Source: DATKGP01 sp035510775
GTDB taxonomy: Bacteria > Patescibacteriota > UBA1384 > 2-12-FULL-50-11
Length of the DNA stretch: 26,608 nucleotides
Assembly: GCA_035510775.1 (NCBI GenBank)
Contig: DATKGP010000004.1
Coordinates: 1-26,608 of the forward strand
Direction of reading: 5' to 3'
Part shown: in pieces, positions 13,269-20,896 of the stretch
Position numbering within the stretch: the stretch's first letter is position 1
Layout of the letters: each line of letters starts with the position of its first letter
The notes under the pieces: model-generated
What the model was told of the DNA's origin: nothing
Seen by the model: the letters and a program-made list of their open reading frames with translations, nothing else
The model's database searches: none
Program-made: the position numbers and the translations under genes

Positions 13269-15695
13269 TTAACCTAATACGACTTCGATAAAGTGGACGC
13301 CGCCGGAGAACGGAGTGATGACGTTGCCGGTTAGGCGAATGCCATCAACGAGAATTCGGTCGATGCCTTTGGAAACCCGGAACGGGTTTTGAATGCGAAT
13401 GTTGTATTCCACCCCACGGAATTTGCGGGAAATTTCCATTTGACGCCAGTCCTTTGGAATGCAGGGGTCAATTTTTAGTCCTTTTATTACTGGTTGAATA
13501 CCTAAAATGTGATCCAGGCAAGCCCGCCAGAACCACGAGGCCGAGCCGGTGGTCCAGGTGAACGAGCCGTGGCCGAACTCCGGGTGCTCCGGACCGTAGG
13601 TGAACTCGGCGTAGACGTAGGGCTCAACGCGGTACAAATCGGGGTCTTCGCCGCGGTAGGCAAAATTGGTCTCCTGCCAAAACTTATAGGCTTTGTCGCC
13701 CCGCCCGAGCATAGCTTCGGCAATGACCGCCCAAGAAACCGGATGGCTGAAGATGGCGCCGTTCTCTTTGGTGCCGGGGGTAAATTGGGAAATTACACCA
13801 AACTTTTCGTCCGGGTGTTGGTAGGCCGGCAGAAACATCGCCGGGCCGTAGGGCGTGTTGAGATGCCTCCAGACCGAATCCATGGCTTTAATGGCTCGCT
13901 TACTATCGGCGATGCCAGACATAACCGCCCAAGTCTGGGCGTTAATGTCGATTTTGTTGTAGTCGTTTTTCTTCGAGCCAATCGGTGAGCCGTCGCTCTC
14001 GGTGAAACGGACGTACCATTGTCCGTCCCACAGATACTTGTTGGCGGCTTCTTTAATTTCATCATAAAAGCGCTGGTATTTTTTAACCTGGTAATGCTCG
14101 CCAACAGCATCAAGAACCGGCACTAATTCGCGGATGTTGTAGCAAACTTGCCCGGCCACCATCATCGATTCGCAGTGATTGCCGCAGTGGTTACAGTTGC
14201 GGCAGACTGGGTCGCCGTTCATGGCGTCGTTCCAGTCGGCGGTCATGCGGTACGGCAGATGTCGCGGCGACAGATGTTTTAAGGTGTACTCCATCGCTCG
14301 AGTGGTGTGTTCGAGAACCGTGCCTTTCGAGCCGTCGTAATACGGCACTCGCTCGCGTAAAAATTCCAGCTCGCCGGTTTCTTTCAAGAAAGCCGTTACC
14401 GCCAGCACTAGCCACTGGGAGTCGTCGGAATGGTTGGAAACGTAACCCTGCTTAGTTAGGGAATTCCAGTTATGGACGGTGAAACCCTCCTTGAATTGGA
14501 ACGACAGCAATTCGAGCAGCCGGCGTTTGGCCAAGTGAATGTCGTTGGGCATCACCCCCAAAATATGTTGCGACATATCACGAAAACCAATCGTCCCGCC
14601 GACCCCGCCGATATAATAAGAATCCATCAGCGACCATTGGGTGGTGAACCAAGCCTGATATTTATTCCAGTAATTGACCGAGTGGTTGAAGTTGTCGTCC
14701 GGCGTGTTGACCAACACTTGGTGGTTGTAATCTTCCCAGTTTTGGCGAAGCCGCTTGAACTCTTCCTCGACCACCTTCGGCTTTTTGTATTTTTCGATAA
14801 TTTTTTTGGCGTGGCGGATACCGGAGGCGACCGCCTGGGTAAAGTTTTTGGTTTCCGGGTTGGTGAAGCCGACGCCCAGAAAGACGTTGAAGTTACTCTG
14901 GGTTTTTGGTCCGAGCGTAATATTGCGCTGCAGAACGCCTACCGGCCGGTGGCCGGCGCCTTGACTACGCGAACACTTGCCGTCGACAACTGCCTCTGGC
15001 CGAATGACGTCGCCGACTCGCCCGAGGAATTTGTGCAAATTACAATCGTAACTGTCAACTTTGTGATCCATGGTCATAAAGGCGACTTTGTTCCAGTACA
15101 AGCCTTGTTTTTCGGCGTTCTCCCAGCGGCGCTTGGAGGCAAAGATGGCGTTGTCTTTGAAAATTATGTAGTTGAACAAATCGTTGAAGTTCGGTTCCAG
15201 GACGTTGTCGCGGTGATTGCCTAGCTCCCATTCGACGTAGGCAAAAATCGACAGTCGGCGCTTGCGGTCGGTAAAATTGTTGAGCTTGACTTGCCAAATT
15301 TCGCACGGGTCACCGAGCGGCACGAAGTAGGTAATCGAGCCGTCGATGCCGTGGCTGGAAGATTCGATGGTGGTATAACCGATGCCGTGGCGGGCTTGAA
15401 AATGATCGTAGCCTTCCATCACCGGCTGCCAAGTAAGGCTCCAAAATTCGCCGGAGTCGTTGTCGCGGATATAAATATAGCGGCCAGGTCGGTCTTGCGA
15501 GACGGTATCGCCGGGAATTTTGCGGGTGATGCGGTGGTGCAAGGAATCCTCTACGAACGAGTAGCCACCGCCGGTGTGCGAGACGTGGGCGCAGTACTGG
15601 CCGTTGGTCAGGACGTTTACCCAAGGCTTCGGCGTGTCTGGCCGATAGATGATGTACTCATCGCCATTTTTGGAAAACTCACCGTATTTGTTCAT
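13269..15695 (-). CDS. GH94 disaccharide phosphorylase (cellobiose/chitobiose phosphorylase-like)
   Basis: An 808-aa cytosolic inverting phosphorylase that cleaves a beta-linked disaccharide or oligosaccharide with phosphate, giving a sugar 1-phosphate, or runs in reverse. The N-terminal beta-sandwich begins MNKYGEFSKNGDEYIIYRPD and carries WVNVLTNGQYCAHVSHTGGG, typical of the family. The (alpha/alpha)6 barrel holds GTIGFRDMSQ, which recalls the GGVGFRDQ block, and TADWNDAMNG, whose aspartate is the general acid. The C-terminal sandwich ends GGVHFIEVVLG. There is no signal peptide, and length is normal. Cys-rich CRNCNHCGNHC (near 505) is an unusual insert that might bind metal. AGGAGGG lies only two bases before the ATG. 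Specificity is undetermined. It is the last gene of the carbohydrate locus. Confidence 0.9.
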   Translation of the reverse strand: MNKYGEFSKNGDEYIIYRPDTPKPWVNVLTNGQYCAHVSHTGGGYSFVEDSLHHRITRKIPGDTVSQDRPGRYIYIRDNDSGEFWSLTWQPVMEGYDHFQARHGIGYTTIESSSHGIDGSITYFVPLGDPCEIWQVKLNNFTDRKRRLSIFAYVEWELGNHRDNVLEPNFNDLFNYIIFKDNAIFASKRRWENAEKQGLYWNKVAFMTMDHKVDSYDCNLHKFLGRVGDVIRPEAVVDGKCSRSQGAGHRPVGVLQRNITLGPKTQSNFNVFLGVGFTNPETKNFTQAVASGIRHAKKIIEKYKKPKVVEEEFKRLRQNWEDYNHQVLVNTPDDNFNHSVNYWNKYQAWFTTQWSLMDSYYIGGVGGTIGFRDMSQHILGVMPNDIHLAKRRLLELLSFQFKEGFTVHNWNSLTKQGYVSNHSDDSQWLVLAVTAFLKETGELEFLRERVPYYDGSKGTVLEHTTRAMEYTLKHLSPRHLPYRMTADWNDAMNGDPVCRNCNHCGNHCESMMVAGQVCYNIRELVPVLDAVGEHYQVKKYQRFYDEIKEAANKYLWDGQWYVRFTESDGSPIGSKKNDYNKIDINAQTWAVMSGIADSKRAIKAMDSVWRHLNTPYGPAMFLPAYQHPDEKFGVISQFTPGTKENGAIFSHPVSWAVIAEAMLGRGDKAYKFWQETNFAYRGEDPDLYRVEPYVYAEFTYGPEHPEFGHGSFTWTTGSASWFWRACLDHILGIQPVIKGLKIDPCIPKDWRQMEISRKFRGVEYNIRIQNPFRVSKGIDRILVDGIRLTGNVITPFSGGVHFIEVVLG

Positions 15696-15741
15696 TCCCT
15701 CCTAATAATATCGTAGTCTAAAAAGGCGACTTTGGCGAAAC

Positions 15742-15825
15742 TTAATTATCCGGACGAGGAATATTGCCCTTCTCTAAACGCTCGCAAAAAGATATCGGTC
15801 TAGCTATCAGAAACTTTTTACTCAC
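15742..15825 (-). other. Possible tiny ORF or gene-end remnant
   Basis: In the 165-base gap between the ParB-like gene and GH94, a 27-codon frame from GTG reads MSKKFLIARP... and ends EKGNIPRPDN. The PRPDN ending and codon choice look protein-like, but there is no Shine-Dalgarno, so it may be a decayed C-terminus. Confidence 0.2.
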
Positions 15826-15860
15826 TTAAACGTTCGGAACAACATCCTCGCCCGTATGTT

Positions 15861-16478
15861 TTAGGTATTTTTGATAATTGAGAGTAAATCACCGAGCGTC
15901 TTTTGGACGCGGAGTTCGGCTTTGTCTTTGGGCGACTGCCAGTTGACGGTATACTTAAACCAATCTTCTTTGACACGAGCGCGAAAATCTTCGGGGAAAA
16001 AGTAGCTGATTTCTTGGGCGCCGAACGGAATCCCAGCATTACTCATGGAAATATACGGAGTTTCGTGCAGGTATCTTTTGCCGGCCAGCAGATAGGCCAG
16101 GGCGGTGTGGTGGCCGTCGAACATTAGCCATTTTTTGCCCGGCGCTAGCACTACCTTGATATTTGGTAGACCGTTACTATTCATCACCAGCCCGCCGTTC
16201 TTGATTTTGGTAATCATCGATTGCATCTGGGCTAAATCTCGCATGCCGCTGGCGTTGTGAATACAGAGAATCTCCTCGATTGGTAACGGCTCGAGAATTT
16301 GCTCGATTTTCAGTTCTAGCGATTCCTGGCGGTCTAAGATTTCGTCGATGGTGGCGTACGGTGACGGATCGGTCTGTCCTATAATTGTTCGATAGACTCG
16401 AGCCTGACTGGCGGCATCGGCCATCGGCAGCGAGTAGGCTACCAACCGCCTAAGCATCGGTATTTTGGCGGGCGACAC
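15861..16478 (-). CDS. ParB/sulfiredoxin-fold-like protein in the carbohydrate locus
   Basis: A 205-aa soluble protein. The region WLMFDGHHTALAYLLAGKRY (near 117-136) resembles the DGHHR signature of the ParB/Srx nucleotide-binding fold, and the preceding IKVVLAPGKK strand fits that fold. The remaining sequence, including IPFGAQEISYFFPEDFRARV, is not recognised. ParB-fold proteins include CTP-hydrolysing switches and small-molecule kinases, so a kinase acting on a sugar or cofactor is possible but unsupported. The ATG at 16478 overlaps the upstream gene by 29 bases; an internal ATG at 16457 is an alternative. Confidence 0.55.
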   Translation of the reverse strand: MSPAKIPMLRRLVAYSLPMADAASQARVYRTIIGQTDPSPYATIDEILDRQESLELKIEQILEPLPIEEILCIHNASGMRDLAQMQSMITKIKNGGLVMNSNGLPNIKVVLAPGKKWLMFDGHHTALAYLLAGKRYLHETPYISMSNAGIPFGAQEISYFFPEDFRARVKEDWFKYTVNWQSPKDKAELRVQKTLGDLLSIIKNT

Positions 16479-17490
16479 GGCTCAGTTCCAGGAAAGCCAT
16501 TAGATAAGTGACGATTGACTCGGCGCCCTGGTTTTCATTGACGAAATTCGGGGTTAGGGCGTCGTAGACACCTTTGGTCGCTTCGTTATATAGCGACAGA
16601 CCTTTAATGTTGTGGCCGTAGTACCAATTCATCCACTCAACAGCTAGCTCCTGATAATGTTCTTTGCCGGTTATTTCGAACAGTTTCAGGGCGGCCAAAA
16701 CCATATCGGCCGTATCGACTGGTTGCTGGTCGTAGAGAGCTTTTTCTCGGCCACGGTAGTACCAGCCAGCTTGCCCGACCGGCGAGGGAATAGCCTCGAC
16801 TCGGCAGATTCTATTCAGCCAGTCGAAAGATTTTTGGGCAATTTGGAGATATTTCTCGTCTTTGGTTTTTTCGTAGGCGACTGCCAAGGCGTGCGGCAGC
16901 GCCCCGTTGGCGTAGCAGAGCAAGCCTTCGAACCAGTGCCAGTTACGGCCGTTTTCTTTTTGGTAAGCCTCGACTAGTAAATCGGCCCACGGCTTCATCT
17001 CCTCGACTTCTCCGGCTGCTGCCAGACCCAACATTATGTAGGCCTTGGCGCGGATGTGGGCGTGCTCGAGGTGTTTTTTAAGGCTAGTTCGCTTCATCAT
17101 CGCCGACGCTTCCGCGCGGACACTTTCTTCGGGGTGAAGTTTGACGGTTTCGCCTAAAGCCCAAATGGCTCGGCCGATAGAATCCTCCGATCCCTCGGCG
17201 TCTAAAAGCCTGGCGCTGTAAGAGAGGAAGTTATGAAAGCTGCCACCGTCTTTTTCGGTTCGTTTCAAGTAATCAAAATAGATTTCCGCCAGCTGCAACA
17301 CGGCCGGGTCGCGGTAAAGCTGGTAATGCCAGAGGCAGACGATCAGCGCCCGGGCGTTGTCGTCAATCGAATAGCCAAAACTCGGGTCGGGAACCTCGAA
17401 GTCGGCGTGTTGGATGACGCCGTCTTTAGTCGTTAGCCGCTTCAAATGGGTTAAGGGCGGTCGATCACGAAAATCGTTAAGAGTTCGCAT
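16450..17490 (-). CDS. (alpha/alpha) toroid glycosidase-like protein
   Basis: A 346-aa protein made of helical hairpins. It contains DPSFGYSIDDNARALIVCLW near the start, repeating AEIYFDYL...GSFHNFLSY and WALGETV units, and a conserved Trp/Tyr-rich WHWFEGLLCYANGALPHAL segment. These look like a six-hairpin toroid of the kind used by epimerases, unsaturated-glycan hydrolases and other sugar-binding enzymes. No family-specific catalytic pair can be assigned. It follows the glycosyltransferase with a 14-base overlap. I recall proteins of this type beside GT4 genes and phosphorylases in other bacteria, which supports a role in making or turning over the same glycan. Confidence 0.6.
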   Translation of the reverse strand: MRTLNDFRDRPPLTHLKRLTTKDGVIQHADFEVPDPSFGYSIDDNARALIVCLWHYQLYRDPAVLQLAEIYFDYLKRTEKDGGSFHNFLSYSARLLDAEGSEDSIGRAIWALGETVKLHPEESVRAEASAMMKRTSLKKHLEHAHIRAKAYIMLGLAAAGEVEEMKPWADLLVEAYQKENGRNWHWFEGLLCYANGALPHALAVAYEKTKDEKYLQIAQKSFDWLNRICRVEAIPSPVGQAGWYYRGREKALYDQQPVDTADMVLAALKLFEITGKEHYQELAVEWMNWYYGHNIKGLSLYNEATKGVYDALTPNFVNENQGAESIVTYLMAFLELSRVARQNTDA

Positions 17491-18733
17491 GCTCGCCTCG
17501 TTTTATCAGGATCTCAAAAAGATCCAGATAACGCAAAGCCACGCTCGGCCAAATCATATTGCGACCGTAGTCGTAGGCTCGTTTGGCGACTTCCAGGCTT
17601 TTTCGTGGGTGGTCGAAAATTTGATTAACAGCCTTGGCGAATTTAATTGGGCAGAACGGCTCGACGATGAAACCGCGGTTCTCGTCCAAGACTTCTCCTG
17701 CATAAAGATATGGGCTGGAGAGACAGACTCGGCCAGCACCGACAGCGTAAGACAGGGTTCCCGAAGTAATCTGCTGAAGGTTAATGAATGGGGTGATATA
17801 AATATCGGTAGCCTTGAGATATTCGATAATCTCATCAAGACTCAAGTAGCGATTAACCCACACGATATAATCCTGGACGCCGAGACGCTTGGCTAGGCGT
17901 TTAAGCTTGTTGCGGTATTTTTCGCCTTCCTGACGACGTACCACAGGGTGAGTCTCGCCGAGAATCAGTAGCTTGGTTTTTGGGTGTCGCTCTAAAATTA
18001 GCGGCAAGGCGCTGATGGCCTGCTCGTAGCCTTTTCCGCGATTGACCAACCCGAAGCCCATGATTGTCTTGTAGTTTTTGAGGCCAAGTTCAGCCTTCGG
18101 GCCGATCGACGGGGTGAACGGAATATCGGGTACGCCATGGGGAATAACGACAATTTTATGCTCATCAAGGTTGTAGACCTCGGTCAGCCATTTGACGGCC
18201 ACGTTAACCATCACCACGATGGCCTCGGCTCGCTCGGCAATCTTCTGGACGACCTCCAATTGATGCTCGGTTGGCTCGGGCAAGACCGTGTGAAAAGTTA
18301 CCACAATCGGCTTGGTTATTTTTTCCATGAACGGAATGATATTCTCCCCGTCGGTTCCTGGAGGGCCGTAAATGCCGAACTCATGTTGGATACTCACGAC
18401 ATCGGCGCTGGTATCGTTAATATGTTTGGCCATATCCAACCAACTCGTCAGGCTATCTTGTTGGATTCGGTGCTTGACCTCCCAGGGATACTGGTAGCTA
18501 GTCTTGTTTAGCTCCTTATCGTCGATGGCGGTGATGTCGGCCAAACAAGTTGGGTTAAGTAAATTAATGGCGTTGGTTAGATCCTTGGTGAAAGTGGCGA
18601 TTCCGCACTCGCGAGGAATGTAAGTAGAAACGTAGAGCACCCGAACGCGCCGCTCGCTCTCGGTCAGCTGGGTTGATAATCTTTGATTGGAAATATTCTT
18701 TCGCATGTTGGTTTGGTCGCTCACTAAACGCAT
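17477..18733 (-). CDS. GT4-like glycosyltransferase (QITSGTLxYA subtype)
   Basis: A GT-B fold protein of 418 aa from the ATG at 18733; the ATG at 18706 is equally possible, since neither has a Shine-Dalgarno. The N-terminal domain starts VLYVSTYIPRECGIATFTKD, a recognisable acceptor-domain motif of one GT4 branch, with IQHEFGIYG following. The C-terminal donor domain has GFGLVNRGKGYEQAI and LILGETHP. Where most GT4 enzymes show EX7E, this protein has QQITSGTLSYAVGAG and later AGEVLDENRGFIVEP, so the first glutamate is replaced. That appears to be normal for this branch from memory. It begins the operon that runs to GH94. Confidence 0.85.
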   Translation of the reverse strand: MRLVSDQTNMRKNISNQRLSTQLTESERRVRVLYVSTYIPRECGIATFTKDLTNAINLLNPTCLADITAIDDKELNKTSYQYPWEVKHRIQQDSLTSWLDMAKHINDTSADVVSIQHEFGIYGPPGTDGENIIPFMEKITKPIVVTFHTVLPEPTEHQLEVVQKIAERAEAIVVMVNVAVKWLTEVYNLDEHKIVVIPHGVPDIPFTPSIGPKAELGLKNYKTIMGFGLVNRGKGYEQAISALPLILERHPKTKLLILGETHPVVRRQEGEKYRNKLKRLAKRLGVQDYIVWVNRYLSLDEIIEYLKATDIYITPFINLQQITSGTLSYAVGAGRVCLSSPYLYAGEVLDENRGFIVEPFCPIKFAKAVNQIFDHPRKSLEVAKRAYDYGRNMIWPSVALRYLDLFEILIKRGEHANS

Positions 18734-18749
18734 AAAACTAACCGCCCTA

Positions 18750-18775
18750 ATTATACTTAAAAAAACGGCTGTCAA
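18750..18775 (-). promoter_or_regulatory. Candidate promoter ahead of the GT4-like gene
   Basis: Minus strand TTGACA (18775-18770) and a consensus TATAAT (18755-18750), but the spacer is only 14 nt, so use of the -35 box is doubtful. It lies seven bases after the galT stop. Confidence 0.45.
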
Positions 18776-18782
18776 CCAGTGG

Positions 18783-19772
18783 CTAGGTGGCTTTTCCGTT
18801 CAAAAAATCGGCGGCAATTTCTGGGCTGATGGTGTCGATAACCATGCCGCTGCCGAGCTCGTAGCCGCCAAAAGTCGACAGCCGCGGGGCAATCTCAATG
18901 TGCCAGCGATAGTAATCCAATCTGCCCAGAGTGTGGGGCGCCGAGTGAATATAGAGATTAAAAGCCGGATTCTTGAGGATGTTATCAAGTTTTCCGATAA
19001 CTTTATGCATCGTAATTGCCGCCGCCGCCAGTTCCAGATTGCTGGCGTGCTCGAAGTGAGAACGCTGAATTTTGGGAACTATCCAAGTCTCGAACGGATA
19101 CTTGGCGGCGTATTGGGTGAAGGCCAGAAAATGATCATTTTCGTAAATTACTCGGTGCTTAAAGAGTCTTTCGTGAACAACCAGCTTTTCAAAGGCCGAG
19201 ATGCCATTTCGCTCCCAGTAATCGCTGGTCTCGTGAAGTTCGCGACTGACTAAGTTGGGAATGATACTGGAGGCGAAAATCTGGGCGTGCGGGTGAACTA
19301 TCGAGGCACCGGCGGCCGATTTGTTGTTGTAAATCGCAATTGTCGACTGAACGTTGCAGACCTTGTCGTAATGTTTGTAGCGGTGACGGAAAATCACGAA
19401 CAAATCCTTCCAAAGAGTGGCGGAAAATTGCCCCGGCGATAGGGTGTGATCTTTAATCACTACCACGTCGTGGCCGCCCAAGGCCGGTTTGGCGGTAAAG
19501 AAATTGTTTTCCACTTGGTAGCTGCGTGGCTGGCAAAGGTGAGGGTTTTCCACAAAAGCCGGAAACTTGTTAGGAATCACATAAATATTGTCGGTTTCGT
19601 AATGGTGGAGACGTTCCTTTTTGTAGTTAGCGCTATAGGGGCAGAAGACGCAGTGTTCCTCGGTTTTGGTTTTTGGCTCGGTGGCGGAAACAAATTCGAT
19701 CGGTCGTTTGGCCCGCTCTGGGGCGATAACTACCCACTCGCCAGTGATAATGTTCTGACGCAACTGTGGCAT
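18783..19772 (-). CDS. galT: Galactose-1-phosphate uridylyltransferase-like enzyme
   Basis: A 329-aa histidine-triad-superfamily nucleotidyltransferase that swaps UMP (or another NMP) between sugar 1-phosphates through a covalent His-NMP. The start MPQLRQNIITGEWVVIAPER is the standard GalT opening. The zinc site begins with CVFCPYSANY, and the catalytic segment is ASIVHPHAQIFAS (HPH). The C-terminal half has the family's second HIT repeat with FETWIVPK and YRWHIEIAPRL. Length is normal. The longer frame upstream of 19772 is rejected because it crosses the terminator of the next gene. Together with GH94 it could convert released glucose-1-phosphate to a nucleotide sugar. The nucleotide and sugar specificity are unknown. 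Confidence 0.88.
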   Translation of the reverse strand: MPQLRQNIITGEWVVIAPERAKRPIEFVSATEPKTKTEEHCVFCPYSANYKKERLHHYETDNIYVIPNKFPAFVENPHLCQPRSYQVENNFFTAKPALGGHDVVVIKDHTLSPGQFSATLWKDLFVIFRHRYKHYDKVCNVQSTIAIYNNKSAAGASIVHPHAQIFASSIIPNLVSRELHETSDYWERNGISAFEKLVVHERLFKHRVIYENDHFLAFTQYAAKYPFETWIVPKIQRSHFEHASNLELAAAAITMHKVIGKLDNILKNPAFNLYIHSAPHTLGRLDYYRWHIEIAPRLSTFGGYELGSGMVIDTISPEIAADFLNGKAT

Positions 19773-19796
19773 AGATACATCGTAGCATTCCCGTGT

Positions 19797-19832
19797 AAAA
19801 AGATTCAGCCGCCCCCGTTGGGAAGGGGCGGC
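19797..19832 (-). terminator. Intrinsic terminator of the 125-aa gene
   Basis: Minus strand stem GCCGCCCC/GGGGCGGC (19832-19808), then TGAATCTTTTTAC. It lies 20 nt after the stop codon and insulates this gene from galT. Confidence 0.85.
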
Positions 19833-19851
19833 TGGCGGTAGCGACAGACGT

Positions 19852-20229
19852 TCAGACGGCTGTCTCGCCGAAGGCGGCGTCGGTGAGCTTGACACGAACG
19901 ATGATCCTAACAACTGGCTTATACCAGTCGCGTGGACGTTGCTCGGTGACGAACTTAGAAACCTCATCGAGGATCTGCCCCTGTCTCTCGGCAAGGTTTT
20001 CCTGTCTCGATTGGAAGCGATTGGCCTCGATGTCGATGGTGATTTCTCGCCTGACGACATCATCCTTGCTAAGGCGGTGGGTGATCACGTCGACGTGCTC
20101 CGGCTCTAGCTGACCGCCAGGGTCGTCGCAGGTGAGCCCACTTGCAACGATAGCGGGCAGGGCAGCGGCCAGAATGGAAAGGAAGCTCTGATCGAACTTA
20201 GGGCCAACGTACAGATGGACAACTTGCAT
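19852..20229 (-). CDS. 125-aa soluble protein, unknown family
   Basis: Starts MQVVHLYVGPKFDQSFLSIL. The layout is a strand, a helix, and a second half EITIDIEANRF...GQILDEVSKFV...VVRIIVRVKLT. This beta-alpha-beta pattern faintly recalls tautomerase-like proteins, but the catalytic N-terminal proline is missing (Met-Gln), so no function is assigned. The ATG at 20229 has GGAGGT six bases upstream; the longer frame is rejected. Its promoter overlaps the last codons of ruvC. Confidence 0.7.
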   Translation of the reverse strand: MQVVHLYVGPKFDQSFLSILAAALPAIVASGLTCDDPGGQLEPEHVDVITHRLSKDDVVRREITIDIEANRFQSRQENLAERQGQILDEVSKFVTEQRPRDWYKPVVRIIVRVKLTDAAFGETAV

Positions 20230-20255
20230 AGTGTACCTCCGTGCAAAACAACCAC

Positions 20256-20283
20256 AGTATATATCTTGAGCCGAGGAAATCAA
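20256..20283 (-). promoter_or_regulatory. Sigma-70-type promoter of the 125-aa gene
   Basis: Minus strand TTGATT (20283-20278), 16 nt, TATACT (20261-20256), followed by a 26-base leader with the Shine-Dalgarno. The -35 box covers the ruvC stop codon. Confidence 0.65.
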
Positions 20284-20774
20284 GCTTTAGGAGCTGGTTT
20301 TTCTAGGAACACTTGTGACAAGGCTATGGCGATGGCATCGGCGGCATCGTCGGGTTTGGGAACTTTTTCTAAGCCAAAATAGTCTTTGACGAAAATTTGA
20401 ACGTCTTTTTTCTTGCGAGTGCCGTTGCCAAGCAGAACTTTTTTCAGCCGGAGCGGCGCGATTTCAGCAAACTCGATATTGGCTTGAGCCGCGACCAGTA
20501 AAATCAGCCCACGAGCCTGTCCGACGGCCATGGCGGTTTTAGCGTTGTTGGCAAAGAAAAGCATCTCGGCGGCAATTAAATCCGGCCGAATCTCATTCAC
20601 CAATTTGGTCAGTTCATCATATATATAGGAGAGTTTCTGGGTTTCGGGCGAATTTGGAGTGGTTTCGATGCAACCGTAACCAATCAAGTGCGGTTCGCCT
20701 TCAACCAATTCAATTAGCCCGTGGCCCATTCGGCCCGAACCCGGATCAATCCCCAAAATCCTTTTCCCCTTCAT
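20280..20774 (-). CDS. ruvC: Holliday junction resolvase RuvC
   Basis: A 164-aa endonuclease that resolves four-way DNA junctions as a dimer. It opens MKGKRILGIDPGSGRMGHGL, with the first catalytic Asp in GIDPG. The second acidic residue is Glu in LIAAEMLFF, and the C-terminal cluster KPDDAADAIAIAL gives the last metal ligands. AMAVGQARG and LRLKKVLLGNGTRKKKDVQ are family-typical. Length is normal. It follows yebC on the same strand as in many bacteria, but ruvA and ruvB are not here. RecG at 9785 acts on the same substrates. Confidence 0.95.
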   Translation of the reverse strand: MKGKRILGIDPGSGRMGHGLIELVEGEPHLIGYGCIETTPNSPETQKLSYIYDELTKLVNEIRPDLIAAEMLFFANNAKTAMAVGQARGLILLVAAQANIEFAEIAPLRLKKVLLGNGTRKKKDVQIFVKDYFGLEKVPKPDDAADAIAIALSQVFLEKPAPKA

Positions 20775-20794
20775 CTGTATGAGTGTATCACACT

Positions 20795-20896
20795 CATTAA
20801 ACTCTAAATCCTAAGCCCAAAATCCGAAACAAATTCAAAATACAAAAAAATAAAATCAAAATTTTTAGGATTTCGAATTTAGGATTTGTCGAATTT
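20795..20896. repeat. AT-rich TTTAGGATTT-type intergenic repeat
   Basis: Runs of CTAAATCCTAAG, AATCCGAAACAAATTC, then TTTTTAGGATTTCGAATTTAGGATTTGTCGAATTTC. The first half is roughly the reverse complement of the second, giving a large degenerate inverted repeat. A similar though shorter A/T word pattern lies at 955-990. I recall this style of spacer from Patescibacteria genomes. Confidence 0.5.

Noticed and set aside
14472..15224. 250-aa plus-strand frame inside GH94
   Set aside because: It is the antisense shadow of a well-supported GH94 gene.
19773..20063. 97-codon upstream extension of galT
   Set aside because: It runs through a strong terminator and the antisense of the 125-aa gene; the normal GalT start is at 19772.
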